Below are positions 6,697-10,130 of a DNA stretch of 10,130 nt, one piece after another. Every line of letters begins with the position of its first letter. Within the stretch, counting starts at the first letter, position 1. This stretch comes from Myxococcales bacterium (lineage in GTDB: Bacteria; Myxococcota; Polyangia; Polyangiales; Polyangiaceae). The position numbers were made by a program, and so were the translations under genes. The DNA is taken from the NCBI GenBank assembly GCA_020430865.1, contig JAGQIY010000197.1, forward strand, positions 1-10,130. The letters are read 5' to 3'. The notes under the pieces are model-generated. The model had not been told where the DNA came from and searched no databases. It was given only the letters and a program-made list of their open reading frames with translations.

Positions 6697-6788
6697 CCGG
6701 AGCCTCCGGGGGCGTCCTGTGGTTCGACCCACACCCCCGTGCAAGTACAGGGGTTCTCCCCTGCCGGAACATCCCGGGAGTTTCCTCC
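6697..6788 (-). ncRNA. Candidate structured RNA: four adjacent hairpins
   Basis: In 92 bp I find CCGGAG-C-CTCCGG (6697-6709). Overlapping it is a stacked helix in which CGGGGG (6707-6712) pairs with CCCCCG (6734-6739), enclosing TGTGG/CCACA (6718-6722, 6729-6733). Next are CAGGGG-TTCT-CCCCTG (6748-6763) and GGAG-TTTC-CTCC (6777-6788). Read leftward, the last loop becomes GAAA, a GNRA tetraloop, and the third becomes AGAA, so the leftward strand is the better RNA candidate. The first two structures share bases and are mutually exclusive in part. No known RNA family is recognised, and no promoter is evident. The structures are seen directly; that they are transcribed is inference. Confidence 0.3.
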
Positions 6789-6880
6789 ATTCCTGCACGT
6801 TGGTTCAGACTTAGCACCCAATCCAGGGTTTGCCAAGCCTGCGACGCGACAGGGCTTTTCGCCACCAGAATGTTGCGCGC

Positions 6881-6936
6881 CGTCAGCAATGCAGCGCTGT
6901 CAGCAATGCAGCGCCGTCAGCATGCAGCGCCGTCAG
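6881..6936. repeat. 17-bp tandem repeat, 3.4 copies
   Basis: The unit is CGTCAGCAATGCAGCGC: copy 1 at 6881-6897, copy 2 at 6898-6914 (one C-to-T change), copy 3 at 6915-6930 (one A deleted), then a partial CGTCAG at 6931-6936. The leftward lipoprotein gene ends inside the partial copy: its TGA is the complement of the TCA in CGTCAG. Every copy carries that TCA, so the repeat looks like duplication of the stop-codon region. Confidence 0.85.
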
Positions 6937-7511
6937 TCCTCCGGAGGTGCCTCGGTGCGGGTTGCGCTCATCTCGTACTGGATCTCGCATGGGAGCGCGT
7001 AGAAGCCTCCCTCCACGCCCAGGGCCTGGGTGCAATCGGAACCCGCAGCAGGCACGAACCCGTAGCCCAGGCGCCCGGAGAAGCCGAGCACCTCCTCGCT
7101 GCTATCGAGCTGACCGCTCGCGCGATCCGTCCGCACCACGGCGCAGCCAGGTACCCCGGGACCAGGCTCGATCAGCTGGATCTGTGCGGAGGTATCGAAC
7201 GCGAAGCTCACGCCGTCTGCTGCCAGGCTCCCGCTCACCGGCTCCTCTCCGTTGAGCCAGAACACCTGCCCGGCGTCCCGTGACATCTGCACGTCGAACT
7301 CCCACACGTCCTGACTCCCGAGCGCTCCAGGGCCGCAAGTGCTGGACTGCATGCGGGCGACGATGTGAAAGGTTCCGAGGTTCTCGCCTGGAATCTTGGC
7401 GTCGCCCTCACCGAAGTCGCACCCCGCAGACCCCGTGACCAATCCCACTAGCAGCACGCTCAGCGCCGCTCCGGACACCTGCGAACCCAGCCTGTCGAAC
7501 CTCGTATGCAT
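6933..7511 (-). CDS. Predicted lipoprotein of unknown function (192 aa)
   Basis: A typical lipoprotein signal is present: a basic N-terminus (MHTRFDRLGS), a hydrophobic core (ALSVLLVGLVTG) and the lipobox SAGC with lipidation at Cys31. The mature part begins DFGEGDAKIPGENLGTFHIVARM and is rich in beta-type stretches: DVWEFDVQMSRDAGQVFWLNG, PVSGSLAADGVSFAFDT and GFSGRLGYGFVP. It contains four cysteines (59, 123, 160, 175), probably two disulfides. The look is that of a small beta-sandwich surface protein; I recognise no family. The ATG has a good ribosome site, GAGGT (7517-7521), 5 nt upstream. It is divergent from the membrane-protein gene at 7635, with 123 bp between. Its stop lies within a 17-bp tandem repeat. 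It would be exported and anchored in the inner or outer membrane. Confidence 0.82.
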   Translation of the reverse strand: MHTRFDRLGSQVSGAALSVLLVGLVTGSAGCDFGEGDAKIPGENLGTFHIVARMQSSTCGPGALGSQDVWEFDVQMSRDAGQVFWLNGEEPVSGSLAADGVSFAFDTSAQIQLIEPGPGVPGCAVVRTDRASGQLDSSEEVLGFSGRLGYGFVPAAGSDCTQALGVEGGFYALPCEIQYEMSATRTEAPPED

Positions 7512-7544
7512 CAGCTACCTCGAACGGGGGCAAGACGGAACCCC

Positions 7545-7567
7545 GACTGACCGCTAGCAGTCCAGTC
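7545..7567. promoter_or_regulatory. Imperfect inverted repeat in the divergent spacer
   Basis: GACTG-AC (7545-7551) and GT-C-CAGTC (7560-7567) form an imperfect palindrome around CGCTAGCA. It lies 34 bp upstream of the lipoprotein ATG. A leftward TTGTCC lies beyond it, but no convincing -10 follows. It could be an operator; evidence is weak. Confidence 0.2.
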
Positions 7568-7593
7568 CCCATCCGGACAAGACTTCTGCCCAT

Positions 7594-7627
7594 CACCCGG
7601 GCACGCCACGCCGGGTGTTCGAACCCG
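7594..7627 (+). promoter_or_regulatory. Overlapping alternative hairpins before the 237-aa gene
   Basis: CACCCGG (7594-7600) pairs perfectly with CCGGGTG (7611-7617) across a 10-nt spacer. The CGGGT (7612-7616) of that right arm can instead pair with ACCCG (7623-7627) around GTTCGA, part of the palindrome GTTCGAAC (7617-7624). The two foldings exclude each other and end 7 nt before the ATG at 7635, where no ribosome site is seen. This suits a leader switch or simply an operator. Confidence 0.3.
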
Positions 7628-7634
7628 AGCCCGC

Positions 7635-8348
7635 ATGTTGAATCCCCACGGCAAAGCTCAGCTGTCACGCGCGCTGTGGATCGGACTCGCGCTGTATGCC
7701 CTCGCCGTGGCGCTGACCTGGGCAACCGACGAGGCCGATGCGTCGTGGGGCCAGCGAGCCGCGAGGCTCGGGGCGCTTGGACCGCTGCTGGCCGCTCTGG
7801 CGACCTGGGGCAGCGGTCAGCTTGCACGCACGCGCGGCGAGGCCCGAGCGCTGCTCGCGCTGGGCGCCACGCCCGCGGCGCTCGAGCGAGGCGCGGTGCT
7901 GGGAGGCTGGTTGCTCGCGCTGGGAGGCTTGGTGATCGCGCTCGGCCCCTGGGCTGACCAGCACGGCCTCTTCCCTGCCCTCGAATCCGGACGGAACTGG
8001 CACTTGCTCGCCGACGGCACGCTGGCCGACCCGCTCGGCGCGCGCTTCTCGGCGGGCACCGGTCTGGTTCCCGTGGCTCCCCAGACGCCGCCCCGCTCCG
8101 TCGACCTTCGCCTGGCGACCGCGTGCTTCCTCTTGCCCTTGGTGGTGGCGCTTCCACCCTGGGTCGTCGCCCTGCAGCCGTCGCTGGCACGGCTCTGGCG
8201 CGCCGGCTTGGCGCTGTTCCTCGCATCCGGCCTCGCGCTCTGGCTACTGCATGGCGTGGCGGCGTCGCGGCTGCCCTGGCTGAGCCTGCTGCTGACGCCG
8301 CTGCCACTGATCGTCGAGTACCGGCTGCGCAAGCTCTCCGCAGCGTGA
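7635..8348 (+). CDS. Small integral membrane protein of unknown function (237 aa)
   Basis: I recognise no family with certainty. Hydrophobic segments are visible at about residues 13-30, 44-58, 87-105, 159-180, 188-210 and 213-227, so five or six membrane spans. After the second span comes SGQLARTRGEARALLALGATPAALERGAVLGGWLLALGGL (60-99). This 'R-G-E-x-x-x-L-x-A-L-G-A-T' block resembles the coupling segment of FtsX/LptF-type transporter permeases (ELxxLRxxGxS/T), which hints at a half-permease; that is inference. A polar loop (106-158) lies between spans three and four. The stop TGA (8346-8348) overlaps a possible GTG start of the asparaginase gene, and the two are very probably co-transcribed. 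The ATG lacks a clear ribosome site and is preceded by alternative hairpins. No ATPase partner lies within the window. Confidence 0.75.
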   Translation: MLNPHGKAQLSRALWIGLALYALAVALTWATDEADASWGQRAARLGALGPLLAALATWGSGQLARTRGEARALLALGATPAALERGAVLGGWLLALGGLVIALGPWADQHGLFPALESGRNWHLLADGTLADPLGARFSAGTGLVPVAPQTPPRSVDLRLATACFLLPLVVALPPWVVALQPSLARLWRAGLALFLASGLALWLLHGVAASRLPWLSLLLTPLPLIVEYRLRKLSAA

Positions 8349-8362
8349 TAAGCCCCAGAGGG

Positions 8363-9283
8363 ATGAGCGACGCGCCCCTCGCAGACTGGACCAGCCCCGG
8401 TAGCGCCAGCTGGAGCATCCTGGTGCACGGCGGGGCAGGAGACGTGGCGACGGAGCGCCGCCCCGTGCACGCAGCGGGATGCCGCGCCGCAGCCGAGCGT
8501 GGCCGAGCCGTGCTCGCCGCGGGAGGCTCAGCGCTCGAAGCGGTGCAGGCAGCCGTCGTCGTCCTCGAAGACGATCCGTGTTTCAACGCTGGAACGGGTG
8601 CGTCGCTCAACGCCGACGGGGTGCCGGAGCTGGACGCCTCGATCATGTGCGGCCGCGCCCTCGCGGCGGGCTCCGTTTGTGCGCTCGTCGGCTTCAAGAA
8701 CCCGGTGCTCATCGCCAGGGCGGCCATGGAACATGGTGAACACGTGCTCTACGCCGCCGAAGGCGCCAAGCGCTTCGCGCTGCAGGCAGGCTTCGCCGAG
8801 ATCCCGGTCGAGGAACTGGTGACGGACGCCGCGCGAGCCAAGCTGGCCGCGGCGCTGGCCGCAGGCCAGGCCAAGAACTGGGCGGGGGGCACGGTGGGAG
8901 CAGTGGCGCGCGACGCCGCTGGCCACCTGGCAGCGGCCACCAGCACCGGAGGTACCGCAGGGAAGTATCCAGGACGAGTCGGAGACAGCCCGATCGTCGG
9001 CGCAGGCACGTACGCCGACGATCAGCTGGGCGCGTGCTCCGCCACGGGGTACGGCGAAGGCATCCTGAAGGCGGTCACCGCGTACCGTGCCAGCGCGCTG
9101 AGCGGCGTGGGAGGACCTCAGGCGGCCGCGAGGCAGCTCGTCGGAGAGCTGGCCTCGCGCTGGCGCGCTCCAGCCGGTCTGATCCTGGCGGCCCCGGACG
9201 GGCGGGTCGCCTGGGCGCGAAGCACGGCGACGATGAGCTGGGGCGCGGCGTGGAGCGGCGGCGAGACGCTCTCAGGCTTCTGA
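8363..9283 (+). CDS. Isoaspartyl peptidase / L-asparaginase (Ntn hydrolase, family T2)
   Basis: A 306-aa plant-type asparaginase precursor. It begins SWSILVHGGAGDV, has NAGTGASLNADGVPELDASIM (75-95) and the self-cleavage site NWAGG|TVGAVARD. Autoproteolysis before Thr177 exposes that threonine as the N-terminal nucleophile and yields alpha and beta chains. Downstream are STGGTAGKYPGRVGDSPIVGAGTYAD (194-219), whose Arg205 and Asp208 hold the substrate, and the second-half ATGYGEGIL motif. Enzymes of this family (E. coli EcAIII, human ASRGL1) hydrolyse beta-aspartyl dipeptides and, less well, asparagine. No signal peptide is seen, so it should be cytosolic. The start could be ATG 8363, with GAGGG touching it, or GTG 8345, which overlaps the TGA of the membrane-protein gene; 8345 adds only six residues. 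It ends 5 bp from the stop of the converging GerW-family gene. Confidence 0.92.
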   Translation: MSDAPLADWTSPGSASWSILVHGGAGDVATERRPVHAAGCRAAAERGRAVLAAGGSALEAVQAAVVVLEDDPCFNAGTGASLNADGVPELDASIMCGRALAAGSVCALVGFKNPVLIARAAMEHGEHVLYAAEGAKRFALQAGFAEIPVEELVTDAARAKLAAALAAGQAKNWAGGTVGAVARDAAGHLAAATSTGGTAGKYPGRVGDSPIVGAGTYADDQLGACSATGYGEGILKAVTAYRASALSGVGGPQAAARQLVGELASRWRAPAGLILAAPDGRVAWARSTATMSWGAAWSGGETLSGF

Positions 9284-9288
9284 CCGCA

Positions 9289-9756
9289 TCACTCTTCGGA
9301 TGTCTCCGCCAGCTCCGGCGCGCCTTCGTCACGCTCGACCTCGCGCGCGCTGATCTTTCGCGAGCCGAGCTCCTGCACCGCGCGCTCCCCCAGGGTCTGA
9401 GCGACCCGGGTCACGAGATCCGGGACCTCAGCGATCAGGTTCGCCCAGGTGTTCCCGGAGTCGCCCTCGACCGTGAGCAGATGAGCGTGACTATCTTTCC
9501 CCACGGCAATAGCCGCGATGGGATCCAGCTCGACGGCGCTGCCAGCGCCCTGTCCGCCGGTGTCTCCATCCAGCTTGCCCCCATGAGCGCCAGCCCGCGC
9601 AGTGCCCGCGCCGAACGCCACCTTGAGGCGGTGTACCGGGATCACCGTGGCCTCGCCGGCCTTTTGTGGCTCGCCTACGATGGTCTCACTCTTGGAGAGC
9701 GTCCCCATCCCGTCCAGCAAGCTGCTGACGATACTTCCTAGTTTTTGCTTAGACAT
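9289..9756 (-). CDS. GerW/YtfJ family protein
   Basis: A 155-aa protein of the GerW (sporulation protein YtfJ) family. The pattern is an N-terminal helix (SIVSSLLDGMGTLSKSETIVGEP), then GEATVIPVHRLKVAFGAGTA (34-53), a Gly-rich stretch (AHGGKLDGDTGGQGAGSAVELDPIAAIAV, 57-85) and HAHLLTVEG (90-98). This matches the family's VIPVxKVxxGFxxGG...GGGxGGG...PxAFLV layout. The C-terminus (104-155) is helical and acidic and may be lineage-specific. In Bacillus subtilis GerW supports spore germination, but the family also occurs in non-endospore formers, where its role is unknown. ATG 9756 is chosen because the family begins here and GGGGAG (near 9759-9764) precedes it; the longer open frame to 9888 would overlap the upstream gene with Arg-rich filler. 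It lies 23 bp downstream of the DUF2953-like gene, so the two probably form an operon. Confidence 0.87.
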   Translation of the reverse strand: MSKQKLGSIVSSLLDGMGTLSKSETIVGEPQKAGEATVIPVHRLKVAFGAGTARAGAHGGKLDGDTGGQGAGSAVELDPIAAIAVGKDSHAHLLTVEGDSGNTWANLIAEVPDLVTRVAQTLGERAVQELGSRKISAREVERDEGAPELAETSEE

Positions 9757-9779
9757 CGCTCCCCTACGGTTGCTCCAGG

Positions 9780-10130
9780 CTACCCTCCGGGCTGGCTGCT
9801 GTCGATCCCTTCGAGCGCAGGCCGCCGCCTCAGCTTCACGTTGCGGATGCCGAACCACAGGGTGTCGAGCACGAGCAGCAGCGGCCACACTCGCGCTTGC
9901 AGCGACAGATCGAGCGCCGCTCGGTCCTCCGACTCCCAGCTCACGTCCTGGGTGATGAGGAGCGGCGGCGGCAGCACGCCAGCCAGCACATGGAGTGCGG
10001 CCATCAGCTTCCCGGTCGTCGCCACGTCGGCGAAGGAGAACTGCACGTGGGCCTGCGCGAGCTCCAGACGGACCCTGCGCCGCTCGGCCAGCGCGAAGGC
10101 CACCAGCGCCTCGGGATCGAACCAGCGCTG
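9780..10130 (-). CDS. DUF2953-like (YtfI-type) protein, 5' end outside the window
   Basis: The frame stays open to the right edge, so the N-terminus is missing; 116 residues are visible (QRWFDPEALVAFALAERRR...). The C-terminal part matches DUF2953: FADVATTGKLMAALHVLAGVLPPPLLITQDVSW, then a beta-type stretch DRAALDLSLQARVWPLLLVLDTLWFG and a basic tail ending SSQPGG. DUF2953 proteins usually have an N-terminal membrane segment and an adjacent C-terminal hydrophobic stretch; only the latter is seen. A GTG at 10103 is an internal codon, not the start, because codons upstream continue the domain. The TAG stop is 23 bp before the GerW-family ATG. Bacillus has the same order (ytfI-ytfJ), which supports both assignments. 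The function of DUF2953 is unknown; a membrane-associated partner of GerW is inferred. Confidence 0.72.
   Translation of the reverse strand, partial: QRWFDPEALVAFALAERRRVRLELAQAHVQFSFADVATTGKLMAALHVLAGVLPPPLLITQDVSWESEDRAALDLSLQARVWPLLLVLDTLWFGIRNVKLRRRPALEGIDSSQPGG

Larger units (their letters stand above)
5805..6932. other. About 1.1 kb without a convincing gene
   Basis: Every open frame here gives a low-complexity Arg/Pro/Ser/Gly-rich product without recognisable motifs or steady third-position GC bias, so I call no protein gene. Close to the membrane-protein gene, a leftward TTGACT (complement of 5858-5863) could be a -35 element, but no good -10 follows. A T run sits at 5964-5969. Further in are the hairpins at 6081-6130, a cluster of stacked hairpins at 6697-6788, and the 17-bp tandem repeat at 6881-6936. 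The region may contain regulatory RNA or be decayed sequence. Confidence 0.55.

Noticed and set aside
6771..6800. A leftward GGAGGAAACTCC stretch resembling the conserved GAGGAAAGTCC of RNase P RNA
   Set aside because: The invariant bases after GAGGAAA differ and the remaining RNase P core is absent; it is explained as a simple GNRA-capped stem.
6343..6889. Leftward open frames of about 150-167 codons in the gene-free region
   Set aside because: The products are Arg/Pro/Ser-rich, lack motifs and signal segments, and cover the hairpin cluster. Third-position bias is not steady.
7605..7632. A T-loop-like GGTTCGAAC sequence suggesting a tRNA
   Set aside because: No acceptor, D or anticodon arms can be formed around it on either strand.
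7408..8727. A 439-codon leftward open frame over the lipoprotein, membrane protein and asparaginase genes
   Set aside because: The product is an Arg/Ala/Ser/Pro-rich filler and covers three better-supported genes.

Overview
This looks like a chromosomal window from a high-GC member of the Myxococcota, probably close to Polyangia/Sorangium-type bacteria. The reasons are the very GC-rich third codon positions, GTG starts, a secreted lipoprotein with a sulfatase-modifying-factor (FGE-like) domain of the cysteine-rich kind common in myxobacteria, and several unfamiliar lipoproteins and membrane proteins. This assignment is inferred from gene style; no marker gene such as rRNA is present. I see no tRNA, rRNA, CRISPR array, insertion sequence or phage gene.

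Layout. Positions 1-105 hold the possible last codons of a rightward gene and a clear intrinsic terminator (51-82). Leftward from 1909 to 106 run lat (L-lysine 6-transaminase) and a small double zf-TFIIB zinc-ribbon protein, separated by an 82-bp gap that carries a perfect 11-bp hairpin. A roughly 400-bp divergent region (1910-2306) holds a hairpin and three palindromes about 32 bp apart, next to a TATACT box. Rightward from 2307 come an unrecognised 216-aa protein and, with no gap, a 331-aa lipoprotein with a degenerate FGE fold. A 583-aa multi-spanning membrane protein (4053-5804, leftward), possibly a GT-C type glycosyltransferase, converges on that pair. Positions 5805-6932 (about 1.1 kb) have no convincing gene but several strong inverted repeats and a short tandem repeat. 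The tandem repeat abuts and contains the stop codon of a leftward lipoprotein gene (6933-7511). Divergent from it, a small membrane protein (7635-8348) and an isoaspartyl peptidase/L-asparaginase (8363-9283) form a likely operon. Facing them with only 5 bp between is a leftward pair: a DUF2953-like protein cut by the window edge, followed by a GerW/YtfJ-family protein.

Functional picture. Two units handle amino-acid nitrogen: lat would start lysine breakdown through the alpha-aminoadipate semialdehyde route, and the asparaginase would clear isoaspartyl dipeptides or asparagine. Most of the rest is envelope-related: two lipoproteins, two multi-spanning membrane proteins and the DUF2953/GerW pair. 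The DUF2953-GerW order matches ytfI-ytfJ of endospore-forming Firmicutes and is the most notable gene arrangement here. No defence system or biosynthetic cluster is visible.
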